64,000 nt of DNA from CAZYVD01 sp964651045 (GTDB taxonomy: Bacteria; Zhuqueibacterota; QNDG01; DSAB01). The stretch spans positions 1 through 64,000 of the forward strand of contig CAZYVD010000007.1 of assembly GCA_964651045.1 (NCBI GenBank), given 5' to 3'. This document shows positions 27,301-35,240 of this stretch, in pieces. The notes beneath the pieces were generated by a model. It worked only from the letters and a program-made list of their open reading frames with translations. It was not told the origin of the DNA and ran no database searches. Each line of letters starts with the position of its first letter. Position 1 is the stretch's first letter. Position numbers and translations under genes: made by a program.

Positions 27301-28607
27301 GTTACCTCTATTATCTCAACATCAACACTCACCGTTGAAGATGGATCGTCAAGATAGGCACTCACCGTTGCATCTATGTCAGAGGAAACTGTGTCCGGAA
27401 TCATTTTAAAAGTTGCAATTCCATTTACATCTGTAACAACAACTGCAGTACTATCGACCCCAGGTACATTGGGTGTAACAGAAAAATTAACCTGCTGGCC
27501 AAACACAGGAGAGCCCTTGTCATCAACAACCGTTACAGATATATCTACAAAGTTCTCCCCATTTGCAAAAACATATCTCGAGCTTGTCGTTATTTCGTAA
27601 ATTGTGTTCATTCCTGCAGCTTCTGATGCAAAAATAACAGTATCACTTGCAGTTATTCCCTCTCCATAGTGTGCAACAACGACCGCAGTATCCGGACTGC
27701 TTGTACTGGTCAATTCTACTTCTGCCAATCCTCTTGAATCGGTATCCTTTTTATTTGGTATCAATCCCTTTGTAGTGGCAAACCTAATCTCTGCATCAGA
27801 GATTGCAACCTGACTTGTGGTCTCTTTCAATACTGCAGATATCTTTGAAGTACTCTCTCCATCTGCTATGATTATATCCGGATATGCAGAAACACCAAGC
27901 TGTACACCAACAAATTTTACATAATCGGCAATTACATTAGTATCCGACACTGCCTGTACAGTAACGTTGACATCCTGCGAGCTTGCACAACTCGTCAATA
28001 TTGCCGATGCAATGCCCTCCGAGTTCGTAACGGCCTGTACAGGCGATATTGTACCTGCACTCGTTGAAAATGTAACCTCTGCACCCTGTACTCCCCTTGA
28101 GGAATCGTCAAGAACCGTTACCTGAACAACTGCAGTGTCAACACCATTAGCATATAAAACCTTGGGATTAATATCTATCTGAAAATTTGATTTAGAGGAA
28201 GAAATGAAATAGATTTTTATTGAAGAAGAAATTGCTCCATATTTTGCGGTGACCTTTACCTCACCCGTTGCCAAACCACTCGTGAGAACCACGCTGGCCC
28301 ATCCATCTTCATCTGTAGTGTCTGCCGACTCGATTGTTCCAGATGTTGTAGTAAAAGATATGACTCTGTCAGCGACTGGTTCTCCATCCTGATTTATTAG
28401 CCTGACCCGAATGTTGGAATAAAAACCGCCAACAGGAACCTGCTCAGGATTTGCTGACATGTTAACAAGTAAGTATGTTTCTCTCTGTTCAGAGCTGGTA
28501 GCATCGATTGGATTTTTCTGAGTACACGTTATCCCGCTCATAATAAGAAGTAAGGCAAGCACTCCTAACAGGACTATTAACCTAAAATACCGGTTCCAAT
28601 CAATCAT
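24330..28607 (-). CDS. Giant invasin-like Ig-repeat (Big_1) surface protein inside the pil operon
   Basis: This 1425-aa protein has an N-terminal hydrophobic signal (about 10-28) ending 'LLLIMSGITCTQKNPIDATS', a possible but non-canonical lipobox around C29. About eleven Ig-like Big_1 (invasin/intimin) domains of roughly 100 residues follow, each with the 'ADGxSTSTxxAxL...VxLTSS' pattern, then a less regular C-terminal region ending 'ITVSISSVNGLAEGSVTIHL'. A 606-bp block encoding two domains is duplicated exactly (26140-27403). It lies between pilO and pilP genes, where other pil loci have none. It may be a surface adhesin or stalk linked to the pilus machine. There is no autotransporter barrel and no sortase-type motif, so the export route is unclear. 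Confidence 0.88.
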   Translation of the reverse strand: MIDWNRYFRLIVLLGVLALLLIMSGITCTQKNPIDATSSEQRETYLLVNMSANPEQVPVGGFYSNIRVRLINQDGEPVADRVISFTTTSGTIESADTTDEDGWASVVLTSGLATGEVKVTAKYGAISSSIKIYFISSSKSNFQIDINPKVLYANGVDTAVVQVTVLDDSSRGVQGAEVTFSTSAGTISPVQAVTNSEGIASAILTSCASSQDVNVTVQAVSDTNVIADYVKFVGVQLGVSAYPDIIIADGESTSKISAVLKETTSQVAISDAEIRFATTKGLIPNKKDTDSRGLAEVELTSTSSPDTAVVVAHYGEGITASDTVIFASEAAGMNTIYEITTSSRYVFANGENFVDISVTVVDDKGSPVFGQQVNFSVTPNVPGVDSTAVVVTDVNGIATFKMIPDTVSSDIDATVSAYLDDPSSTVSVDVEIIEVTLTVSAVPSSIIADGSSTSTVTAILKRKSTNIAIAGEKLYFGTNHGTIPGEAETNASGVAQVLLTSSSTPQTANVEVSYGNKHADPWPLQVSFVSEAAAGDTITELSATSSMIYANGENYSRISAVVRDGDGNPVSGRTVHFAVTPSVPGVSTPVSAVTNSSGIATFDLIPDTVSSDIDATVSAYLDDPSSTVSVDVEIIEVTLTVSAVPSSIIADGSSTSTVTAILKRKSTNIAIAGEKLYFGTNHGTIPGEAETNASGVAQVLLTSSSTPQTANVEVSYGNKHADPWPLQVSFVSEAAAGDTITELSATSSMIYANGENYSRISAVVRDGDGNPVSGRTVHFAVTPSVPGVSTPVSAVTNSSGIATFDLIPDTVSSDIDATVSAYLSDPSNSVDVDIDIVKVSLTVTAFPDEIPADGNSTSTISAVLKRSSTSIAIAGENINFATDAGTIPAYAETNQSGVAQVSLKSSTSPDTAHVLVTYGDVKSSPYPIDVKFTETVGEPANITVTAYTGGDPQNVITELPADGVTTATIRAVVKDEKGMNVSGETVKFSTTVGDITPSAQTDGDGVAEVQFSSSEVGIAQITARVDLSGGGNIYDIINITLTPGPPQSVLLRFSPNSMGVKDSGKNQTVTVYADVKDSKNNPVEDGTKVVFHIIQSPSGNETMSPSEGTEISTVGGTAQASFKSDTVSGTAKIQAEVTEDSDGNPVTDVRSIATEIVIHSGPPYMEDIADSSTTHLTIVPRRLNIYAGLDTTLLSVSISDKYMNEVQEGTAVYVSTTGGKVIMDDPSTSSTTNEDGIATFILQAQDPYPDTTRWRNTFENPNIPGRPIYGDPPDFDNDGHPNHGIARILAYTNGVDDNKSDIKVWNICSVVISHNISHYNVYSDKAIIAPGEAALITIEVWDVNGNPVVSGSTLSASYAPSSVSAELSWQKKTTADPGSCYYYLYCYNTIDPTDPNAIEGDITITVSISSVNGLAEGSVTIHLSL
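26140..27403. repeat. Exact tandem duplication, period 606 bp
   Basis: Bases 26140-26797 recur at 26746-27403 with no mismatch that I can see by eye, so two complete 606-bp units stand head to tail. Each unit encodes 202 residues (two Ig domains). Flanking repeats are diverged, so this copy is recent or kept uniform by recombination. In-frame unequal crossing over could change the domain number. Confidence 0.9.
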
Positions 28608-28661
28608 GAGTAAGCTCCTCCTCAGGCCTGAACATAGTATGATTCGAATCAGGCCTGTATT

Positions 28662-29231
28662 TTATGTTTTAACTGTCTTCTCTTTTTCCAATTGGCCTCC
28701 TTTCCTTAAAATTACTACCCCTTTTATAGTTATCTTAAGTTCCGTTGCTTCCAGTTCTCTCTCGATTTGCACCTCGTCCACTCTAATGAATTGATACTTA
28801 TCAATATCATCAAGAAACTTTGCAAACTGAAGAAAGAGTCCCCTGTACTCTATTGTAATTGGAAGAACCGATATCTCGGTATTCGGCTCTTTAAGTTCAG
28901 AGAGAGAACCATAATCAGGTTTAATCTCAAAAAGCTTTAAGTTATATCTCCTTGCAATCTTTTCGATCTCATCTCCTATATAGATCAGCCTGTTTCTTAA
29001 AAATAGTTCATCTATCTTCTTATTAACCAGATCGGAAAGACTGTCCCTTTTAGCCTTCAAAAATTCAATTTTATTCTGAGTAACACTCATCTGTTCTTTA
29101 TTCTGGTATATCTTCAACCTTTCATTATATTGAGAAATCTTACTCTTTACATTGATATAATAAATCAGTATCCATCCAACAATTATGATTACGATCAGTG
29201 CTGAAATTATTATTATCTTTTTGTTTATCAT
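28662..29231 (-). CDS. pilO: PilO-like pilus assembly protein
   Basis: This 189-aa protein has one N-terminal membrane helix (about 6-26, 'IIIISALIVIIIVGWILIYY'), a long coiled coil (about 30-85) and a small ferredoxin-like beta/alpha domain ('VLPITIEYRGLFLQFAKFLD', 'VDEVQIERELEATELKITIK'), which is PilO architecture. PilO heterodimerises with PilN in the inner membrane. The gene starts 7 bp after the pilM-pilN fusion. Sequence identity to classic PilO is low, so the call rests on architecture and position. Confidence 0.87.
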   Translation of the reverse strand: MINKKIIIISALIVIIIVGWILIYYINVKSKISQYNERLKIYQNKEQMSVTQNKIEFLKAKRDSLSDLVNKKIDELFLRNRLIYIGDEIEKIARRYNLKLFEIKPDYGSLSELKEPNTEISVLPITIEYRGLFLQFAKFLDDIDKYQFIRVDEVQIERELEATELKITIKGVVILRKGGQLEKEKTVKT

Positions 29232-29238
29232 CTCTAAC

Positions 29239-30969
29239 CTACTTCTTTAAATTTGCCGTTATCTCGAATCTATATGAGTCGTGCTCTTCGTTCCATTCAT
29301 CCTTTTCCAGCTTCACGTCCGAAAAGTATCCAGATCTTTCCATGTCTACTATGAGTTTTGCCAGATAAATACCAACATCATTATTTGGTTTTGTGCTCAT
29401 ACCCTTTATCACGACAATCCAGGGCGTAGCCTTGGGCTGCTCTTCACCCTTTTTTGGAGCCGGCTTCTTTCTGTTATTCTCTTCCCTCTTTTTTCCATAT
29501 TCCACGTATACAAGCTGTAAATCCTTCGGCACAGAGTGAGAAAACATCTTCAATATCTGTATCGGAGTCTCGTCCTGTTTTGTCAGTGCCAAGAGATTCG
29601 AGTATTTTTTGTTCAGAGTAATTATCTCATTCTGCAGCGATTTATTTAGCTTAATGTTCTTCTCTATTTGCGGAAGGAGTACCTCTTTTTGTGCAACCTC
29701 ACTGGAAATCCGACTTAGTTTAGACTGAAAATTAAATGTCATGAATGCAAGAAACATTACAACAGCAGCAAGAGAATAGGCCAGACTCTTCTCTACAACT
29801 GCTAATTTGTGGACCCGTTTATACTGCTGAGGCAAAAGGTTTGCCTCTGAAGAAGAGTACTCCATCGCAAGGGAAAGACTCAATGCCTGTTCAGGAAATC
29901 TCTTCTTAAACATCATTATTTTATCACTACCCCCACTGATCCTGATGCTCTGTGGTAATGAGAACCTTTTAACCGGTATCCGCAGCTTTTCTTCGATCGC
30001 CTCAGGCAGATTTTTCAGCATTGCACCGCCGCCAACAAAATAGATGGAGTTTATTGCCTCACCACTCGAATTTTCCTTATAGAATCCAATCGATCTTTGA
30101 ATCTCGCTTATTAAACGTTCTACAACGGGTCTCATCACGGTCTTTACTTCTGAGAGCGGGGCACCCTTAAATGTCATACCTCTTGTAAAACCAGTAGGAT
30201 ATCCATATTTCAACTTAAATTCAAGAGCCTCTTTTATTGTAAATTGTACGGCTCTTCCCTCATGGAAGATTGTTCCGATTATTGAATTCGTAAAATCGTC
30301 TCCCCCCACAGAAATCTCTCTGTAAAAATCCAACCTTCCATCCTTAACAAGTATGAGCATGCTGCTCCTGCTGCCAATATCCAGAATGCCTACTACCCTC
30401 TTTCTTTCAGATGCAGGAAGAAAATGCACAAGATTTGTCAGTGATATAACAGAGGGCATGACCTTGGCAGGGACTATACCTTCATTTACTAAAAATTTTA
30501 TGCTTCCATCTATGAGTTCCTCCTGCATGCCTATCAGCATGTATTCTTCGTTTCCATCTTTTTCAGATTTAATACCAAGCGGCTGACAGTCACACACTAT
30601 ACCTGAAACATCGCCCTCTATTCCAAGCTCTCTCTGAACACTGAACAATGCACTCTGAACGAGCTCCTTCTTTGATAGGGGCGGAAAACTCTCCCTTTTG
30701 ATTACAACATTGGAACCACCCACTCCAACAACCACTTTCGCCTTTTTCAGGTTTGAGACTTTGTTAATAATATTCCGCACGGCATCCTGCATGGCCTCAT
30801 AGCGCTGTTCCTCTCCACCCTTGATAGAATATCTTCCAAACCCTTCGACTCTTAAAACGTTTCCCGTCCTTCTCAGAAGAAGATACTTGACGCTCTCCCT
30901 GCCAATATCGATCCCTAGAACAAGGGGCCACATCTTACTCTTCTGTATTTGAAAGCTCTTTGTCTTCAT
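29239..30969 (-). CDS. Fused PilM-PilN pilus assembly protein
   Basis: Residues 13-355 form a PilM-type actin-like ATPase domain ('LVLGIDIGRESVKYLLLRR', 'GILDIGSRSSMLILVKDG', 'SIYFVGGGAMLKNLPEAIEE'). After about residue 375 comes PilN: a membrane helix (about 395-417, 'SLAYSLAAVVMFLAFMTF'), a coiled coil (about 425-470) and a C-terminal domain with 'KGMSTKPNNDVGIYLAKLIV'. In most bacteria these are separate genes; a single chain recalls GspL, where the cytoplasmic and membrane parts are also fused. It would give a fixed 1:1 PilM:PilN stoichiometry. No frameshift explains it; the ORF is clean. Confidence 0.9.
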   Translation of the reverse strand: MKTKSFQIQKSKMWPLVLGIDIGRESVKYLLLRRTGNVLRVEGFGRYSIKGGEEQRYEAMQDAVRNIINKVSNLKKAKVVVGVGGSNVVIKRESFPPLSKKELVQSALFSVQRELGIEGDVSGIVCDCQPLGIKSEKDGNEEYMLIGMQEELIDGSIKFLVNEGIVPAKVMPSVISLTNLVHFLPASERKRVVGILDIGSRSSMLILVKDGRLDFYREISVGGDDFTNSIIGTIFHEGRAVQFTIKEALEFKLKYGYPTGFTRGMTFKGAPLSEVKTVMRPVVERLISEIQRSIGFYKENSSGEAINSIYFVGGGAMLKNLPEAIEEKLRIPVKRFSLPQSIRISGGSDKIMMFKKRFPEQALSLSLAMEYSSSEANLLPQQYKRVHKLAVVEKSLAYSLAAVVMFLAFMTFNFQSKLSRISSEVAQKEVLLPQIEKNIKLNKSLQNEIITLNKKYSNLLALTKQDETPIQILKMFSHSVPKDLQLVYVEYGKKREENNRKKPAPKKGEEQPKATPWIVVIKGMSTKPNNDVGIYLAKLIVDMERSGYFSDVKLEKDEWNEEHDSYRFEITANLKK

Positions 30970-30971
30970 CT

Positions 30972-31910
30972 CTATTGATCAGATCCTATATATTGCCAGC
31001 TCGATATCTGCACACTCCCACCAGCATCCGGATACATCCTGAAATTACTGAATGCTTCCATTCTATCTGAGTTATACTGGATAATCCCATCACTAAACAA
31101 GCCGCCACTCACATCCCCGTTTGAAAGCACACCTCCATTAATTCTTGTATAACTGTCCATTTCCAGATCTTGATCGTTCGGTAAATAAACAACTCCCTCA
31201 ATACGCCCAGCTCCACCAAAAAAACTCGACTTTATCCTCACCTCACCAGTCACTACAAAAATTCCATAGACTCTTCTTCCCGCACTTATCTCAAGATCAC
31301 CATTTACATAGGTTACATTCGGAACACCAGGACTGTGATAGAAACTTCCATTGGGATAGTCGTTTAAAGGTTTGTAAGTGCCTGAATATACATGTCCCTG
31401 GCTCGAGGCAGTCGAATAAAGAGCAGAAATATCCATCTGTGGAATCGAATCGGCCTGCTCTATCTTCAGGCTCTCATCCTCCTGTCCTCCCTCGTCACGA
31501 ACAGTTATATCCGAACAGCTACCAGTGGTCCAGAGGCCAAGACTCTCAAGAGATATGCTATTCATTACCACTTGAAGATTCGATTTTATTCCACTGACAG
31601 TTGAACGAACCGTGACCGTCACGTTTCCAGTACCAGGATCCCTTGCTGCATATATTGTAACTCCTCCATCACCTATCGAGATTGTCTCAGATAGTGGAAG
31701 AGTAGCACTCTGAACCCTCTTAATTGCATAGTACATCGCACCTTCGGCAGCATAGTCAGCCTTGACTCTATTTATCTGACTTCCTATTGTAACAACTTCG
31801 GTTCGAATCAATACATACGCACCAAGACCCATCAGAGAAAGTGTAACAAGAAAAATCAACACCATGGCCGATAAGAATCCATCCTCTTTTTTATATCTAC
31901 CTATTTTCAT
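30972..31910 (-). CDS. PilX-like minor pilin / pilus assembly protein
   Basis: This 312-aa protein starts with a short basic leader and a hydrophobic N-helix (KEDGFLSAMVLIFLVTLSLMG) of the PilX/GspK type, which lacks the Glu5 of ordinary pilins. 'INRVKADYAAEGAMYYAIKR', a motif shared with PilX N-terminal domains, follows. The rest is beta-rich ('TYVNGDLEISAGRRVYGIFV', 'IEGVVYLPNDQDLEMDSYTR'), resembling a beta-helix-like domain found in some archaeal and bacterial pilus proteins. It likely caps the pilus tip complex with the three minor pilins before it. Function beyond that is unknown. Confidence 0.8.
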   Translation of the reverse strand: MKIGRYKKEDGFLSAMVLIFLVTLSLMGLGAYVLIRTEVVTIGSQINRVKADYAAEGAMYYAIKRVQSATLPLSETISIGDGGVTIYAARDPGTGNVTVTVRSTVSGIKSNLQVVMNSISLESLGLWTTGSCSDITVRDEGGQEDESLKIEQADSIPQMDISALYSTASSQGHVYSGTYKPLNDYPNGSFYHSPGVPNVTYVNGDLEISAGRRVYGIFVVTGEVRIKSSFFGGAGRIEGVVYLPNDQDLEMDSYTRINGGVLSNGDVSGGLFSDGIIQYNSDRMEAFSNFRMYPDAGGSVQISSWQYIGSDQ

Positions 31911-31927
31911 TTCCTCTCACTCTTTCC

Positions 31928-32464
31928 TTAGTAATAAAAGCTCCTTGGCGCCACCTGGTCCCTCAGTACAAACTCATGGTTGTCGTTTCCGACTACCATT
32001 GTTACTCTTATTCTTCTAATGTTATTAACGCTGCTAAAAATAATGGGTGTTGAGAGTTTATTCCCATGCTCATCAAAATATTCGATCAGGAAAGACTTGA
32101 CTCCGATCACCAACTTCTCATTCTCCCTTGAAAGCTGCTGGGCATTGGAAGAATAACTGTATGTTATATTGTTGCCATAGCTTATATCAAACTGAATCTC
32201 ATCTGAATATCCGTAATCGATATCACCAGGACTCTGGATCAGTCTCATCTCTGCCATCATCCTGGACATTCCTATTCTTGCTGCCTGAAGAAAATCCTTT
32301 CCGTTCCTTGCATTAATATAAGCCTTTATCTGAGTACGAATAAAAGGTGTAACCGAGACGGTTAACACTCCCATGGCAATCATGACCACAATCAACTCTA
32401 TTAGTGTAAAGCCTCTGGAGTGTTTAAAAAATCTTGTATATTTTTTTATGCTCTTTGCCTTCAT
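31928..32464 (-). CDS. PilW/GspJ-like minor pseudopilin
   Basis: This 178-aa prepilin has the cleavage motif 'SRGFTLIELIVVMIAMGVLT' (Gly-Phe cut, Glu5 present) after a 17-residue basic leader, then helix 'KDFLQAARIGMSRMMAEMRL' and a beta domain ('VGVKSFLIEYFDEHGNKLST'). This matches PilW/GspJ. The start is ATG 32464, which avoids the overlap created by a TTG at 32515 and lies 10 bp after the upstream stop codon. It probably forms part of the minor-pilin tip complex that primes assembly. Confidence 0.85.
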   Translation of the reverse strand: MKAKSIKKYTRFFKHSRGFTLIELIVVMIAMGVLTVSVTPFIRTQIKAYINARNGKDFLQAARIGMSRMMAEMRLIQSPGDIDYGYSDEIQFDISYGNNITYSYSSNAQQLSRENEKLVIGVKSFLIEYFDEHGNKLSTPIIFSSVNNIRRIRVTMVVGNDNHEFVLRDQVAPRSFYY

Positions 32465-32474
32465 TGTTATCCGA

Positions 32475-32903
32475 CTATTTAACAATCCAAGACGTAAGTT
32501 CGACCTTGTTATCAAGGGATTGAAGACTCACGCTTACCTTGACAACCACATATGTTACACCATTCAGCTGAAGCTCATCCGAGATATATACAGTACCACT
32601 CAGCCCCTGTGGGGGAGTGCCGGGTGGAGTTCCAGGCCATCTTGTCCTTACATTCTCGTAACCACCGATCGTAGGATCTGGAGAGTTGTAATCTGCCATA
32701 ATATTCTCCATTATCTCCTGAGCATATAGAAGCGCCCTTGTAATGTCCTGACCTGCTGATGCACTCTTAAAGTTTGTTACAGAAAGCCTGCTCAATGGAA
32801 AAACCGCAATGCCAAGAATGATCATGATAATAATGACTTCAATTATAGCCATTCCTGACTCATTATCTATCTTAAATAGAGCTTTTATCTTCTTAATTAA
32901 CAT
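32475..32903 (-). CDS. PilV/GspI-like minor pseudopilin
   Basis: This 142-aa prepilin has the class III signal 'ESGMAIIEVIIIMIILGIAV' with Glu5 (Met in place of Phe at +1) and 'ITRALLYAQEIMENIMADYN', typical of PilV/GspI. It overlaps the previous gene by 7 bp and precedes the PilW-like gene, giving the H-I-J-K order (FimT, PilV, PilW, PilX) seen in minor pilin operons. Confidence 0.85.
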   Translation of the reverse strand: MLIKKIKALFKIDNESGMAIIEVIIIMIILGIAVFPLSRLSVTNFKSASAGQDITRALLYAQEIMENIMADYNSPDPTIGGYENVRTRWPGTPPGTPPQGLSGTVYISDELQLNGVTYVVVKVSVSLQSLDNKVELTSWIVK

Positions 32904-33439
32904 CCGCAGCCACCTCCGCCAACTGTCTCTGACAGATAGCTGTATCCGGAAGAGACAATAATAAGATGAACCTTTGAGTTGAAATAGATAACAGATATCT
33001 CATCATGAGGAAGCGAAGAACCGCCCAACAGAGGCCTTCCGGTCTGATCAAAAGAAAGCGTGCTTCCCCCAAGGCCTGATGAGGTAAATGTTACACCCTT
33101 GTATTCTCCCTGATTAAAGACAACATAAAGATTCTCACTCGGATCAAGTGGAGACGGAAGAACCGAGCCACCCTTATACTGGGCCTTATACCAGTTGCCT
33201 GCAACGTTTACTATAAATTCAACTTCCCTCCTGTTCAATATGGCCATCTCCTGCGCATACCTGAGGTCTGAAAGCGACCTGTATGCAGCATTTGAAAGCC
33301 TTGTATTGCTGTTCACATTGCTTACCGATACTGTGACAGCACCCGTAACCAATGCGAGTATGCCGAGAACAACCACCATCTCAACTAAGGTAAAACCTCG
33401 AACTGGCCTAAATAGTTTTTTAAAAAACCATCTGTACAA
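32897..33439 (-). CDS. FimT/GspH-like minor pseudopilin
   Basis: This 180-aa prepilin has the signal 'VRGFTLVEMVVVLGILALVT' (Glu5 present) and GspH/FimT features 'SDLRYAQEMAILNRREVEFI' and 'DQTGRPLLGG'. It ends in an unusual Gly/Cys tail (VGGGGCGC). The start is the TTG at 33439; no ATG exists before the prepilin motif, and a GAGAGG site lies 9 nt upstream. It is the first of four minor-pilin genes after pilA. Confidence 0.85.
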   Translation of the reverse strand: MYRWFFKKLFRPVRGFTLVEMVVVLGILALVTGAVTVSVSNVNSNTRLSNAAYRSLSDLRYAQEMAILNRREVEFIVNVAGNWYKAQYKGGSVLPSPLDPSENLYVVFNQGEYKGVTFTSSGLGGSTLSFDQTGRPLLGGSSLPHDEISVIYFNSKVHLIIVSSGYSYLSETVGGGGCGC

Positions 33440-33479
33440 TTTAATAACCTCTCTAATCTTACACCTTCAACAGGTTTAT

Positions 33480-33514
33480 GATATGAGGGGAAAGGCCATC
33501 TCTCCCCCCATATC
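33480..33514 (-). terminator. Hairpin after pilA
   Basis: Arms GATATGAGGGG (33480-33490) and CCCCCCATATC (33504-33514) pair with one mismatch around a 13-nt loop, 34 bp past the pilA stop codon. No T tract follows on the minus strand, so a strong Rho-independent terminator is unlikely. It may stabilise pilA mRNA or attenuate readthrough into the minor pilin genes, a common way to make pilin the most abundant product. Confidence 0.5.
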
Positions 33515-33547
33515 ACGGCCTATTGAAACAGCAGCAAAACCAGACCA

Positions 33548-33877
33548 TTATCTCTGATGTGCTGCTATACTGCAGGTTACAGTACCATTAGTGGTATTGA
33601 GAGTATAAGTTCCACTGCTCGGGCAGGTCGGAAGCTCTGCAAGATAACTAGGTACGAGATCAGAAAGAGCAGATGGATATGAAGCTGTGCCCGATATAGC
33701 AGCATTTGCATAATAGAGAGCACATGCTGTCTCTATGGCTGCCTGGTTCTGCTTGCAGGCTGCAGTCTTTGCATTGTCACTTAGATCTAAGAATTTAGGC
33801 ACTGCAACCGCTGCCAAAATACCTATGATCACGATTACAACGATCAGTTCAACGAGTGTAAATCCTTTCTCAAACAT
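33548..33877 (-). CDS. pilA: Major type IV pilin (PilA-like)
   Basis: This 109-aa prepilin has a very short leader (MFEKG) followed by the canonical class III signal 'GFTLVELIVVIVIIGILAAV', with Glu5 and a long hydrophobic helix. The small C-terminal domain (about 45-109) has four Cys (C36/C47 region and C83/C99 region) that could form disulfides ('KTAACKQNQAAIETACALYY'). Mature length is about 104 residues, short for a type IVa pilin. It lies between pilC and the minor pilins and is followed by a hairpin, which fits the major subunit. An orphan ribosome site (33954-33962) lies upstream. Confidence 0.9.
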   Translation of the reverse strand: MFEKGFTLVELIVVIVIIGILAAVAVPKFLDLSDNAKTAACKQNQAAIETACALYYANAAISGTASYPSALSDLVPSYLAELPTCPSSGTYTLNTTNGTVTCSIAAHQR

Positions 33878-33991
33878 GGCTTTTCTCCTTTTTTTATGAT
33901 ACCTGTAATAGAGTAGTTAAGATCTTACTTTTAAAAATCAATTCTTAGCCCATCACCTCCTTATCCTGTTTTTTATAAAACTTCTATATTA

Positions 33992-35218
33992 TTATTTTAT
34001 TGCTCCTGTCATATTCCACATCGGCAGAAATATTCCAAAGGCCATAACAACAACTGCTGCACCAAGCACAAGCGTCAGAATAGGCTCGATCATTGCCGTA
34101 ATTCCCTTGATTGCATAATCAACTTCCATCTCATAATGATTCGAGATACTTGCCAGCATATTGTCTAGTGAACCCGACTGCTCACCTATTGCAATCATCC
34201 TGATCACTATTGGCGGGAAGAGACCGCATTTTTTCATTGCACCAGAAATTCCTTCTCCTCTCTCAACACCGGCCGCAACCTCTCTTACTTTCTTTTCTAT
34301 TACTGAATTGCCCACAGCCGAAGATACTGTTGCAAGCGTTTGAATAATGGGAAGACCACTCCTGTTCAGAGTCTCAAACATCTTTGTGAATCTTGCCATG
34401 CTGCTCTTGACCACCAGATTTCCAATAAGAGGCATCTTCATCTTTACTCCATCCCACCAGAACTGTCCCTTCTCTGTCTTTATAGCAATCTTCAATCCGA
34501 TGAAACTTCCACCAAAAATTCCTATTATAATCAATATATTCTTCTGAACAAAATTGCTTACTCCAAGAAGAATCTTTGTGAAAATTGGAAGCTCCATATT
34601 AAGTCCAGCAAACACAGCTCCAAATTTTGGCACAACCATTACCATTAAAATTACAAATGCAGCCACCATTGCCAGAACCACAAAAGTTGGATACCTCATT
34701 GCAGATTTGACCTTTTTTCTCGTCTCATCATCTTTCTTGAGAACTACAGCAAGCCTTTCGAGTACTTCATCGAGCGAACCGCTCAACTCGCCAGCCCGCA
34801 CAGAATTTACATAGAGTTTAGAAAAGATCTTCGGATGCTGATCTAAAGCCTGGGAGAAACTCTTTCCAGACATAACATCAACATAAATCTTGTTTATCAC
34901 CTCACCCATTAGGTTTTTACTCTGAGACCCGAGTGCCTCAAGAGCAGTCAACATAGGAACACCAGCCCTGAGCAGGGTTACGAGTTCTTTGGTAAAGAGG
35001 ATAATCTCATCGGTCTTTATCTTTTTGCCAAAAAGACTTCCACCACCTCCACCACCAGAACCCGATGCCTCCTTCACCTCTTTCCTCTTTTTTATTTGTA
35101 CGGGTCTGTAACCTCTCTTAAACAGCTCTTTTGAGACAACCTGTTCATTAGGTGCTTCAAGTATCTCTGTTGTTACCTTACCCGTAGCAGTGACCACTTT
35201 ACATTCAAATGAAGGCAT
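33992..35218 (-). CDS. pilC: Type IV pilus inner-membrane platform protein PilC
   Basis: This 408-aa protein has two GspF/T2SF domains (about 75-195 and 278-400) with 'FTKELVTLLRAGVPMLTALE', 'GELSGSLDEVLERLA', and 'ARFTKMFETLNRSGLPIIQT', 'IGEQSGSLDNMLASISNHYE', and three membrane segments (about 170-195, 225-245, 375-398). An N-terminal soluble region of 70 residues ends in a poly-Gly stretch (GSGGGGGGS). It is the platform on which PilB and PilT act. It lies 22 bp downstream of pilB. Confidence 0.95.
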   Translation of the reverse strand: MPSFECKVVTATGKVTTEILEAPNEQVVSKELFKRGYRPVQIKKRKEVKEASGSGGGGGGSLFGKKIKTDEIILFTKELVTLLRAGVPMLTALEALGSQSKNLMGEVINKIYVDVMSGKSFSQALDQHPKIFSKLYVNSVRAGELSGSLDEVLERLAVVLKKDDETRKKVKSAMRYPTFVVLAMVAAFVILMVMVVPKFGAVFAGLNMELPIFTKILLGVSNFVQKNILIIIGIFGGSFIGLKIAIKTEKGQFWWDGVKMKMPLIGNLVVKSSMARFTKMFETLNRSGLPIIQTLATVSSAVGNSVIEKKVREVAAGVERGEGISGAMKKCGLFPPIVIRMIAIGEQSGSLDNMLASISNHYEMEVDYAIKGITAMIEPILTLVLGAAVVVMAFGIFLPMWNMTGAIK

Positions 35219-35240
35219 ATCCTCATCAACTCCTCATTGA

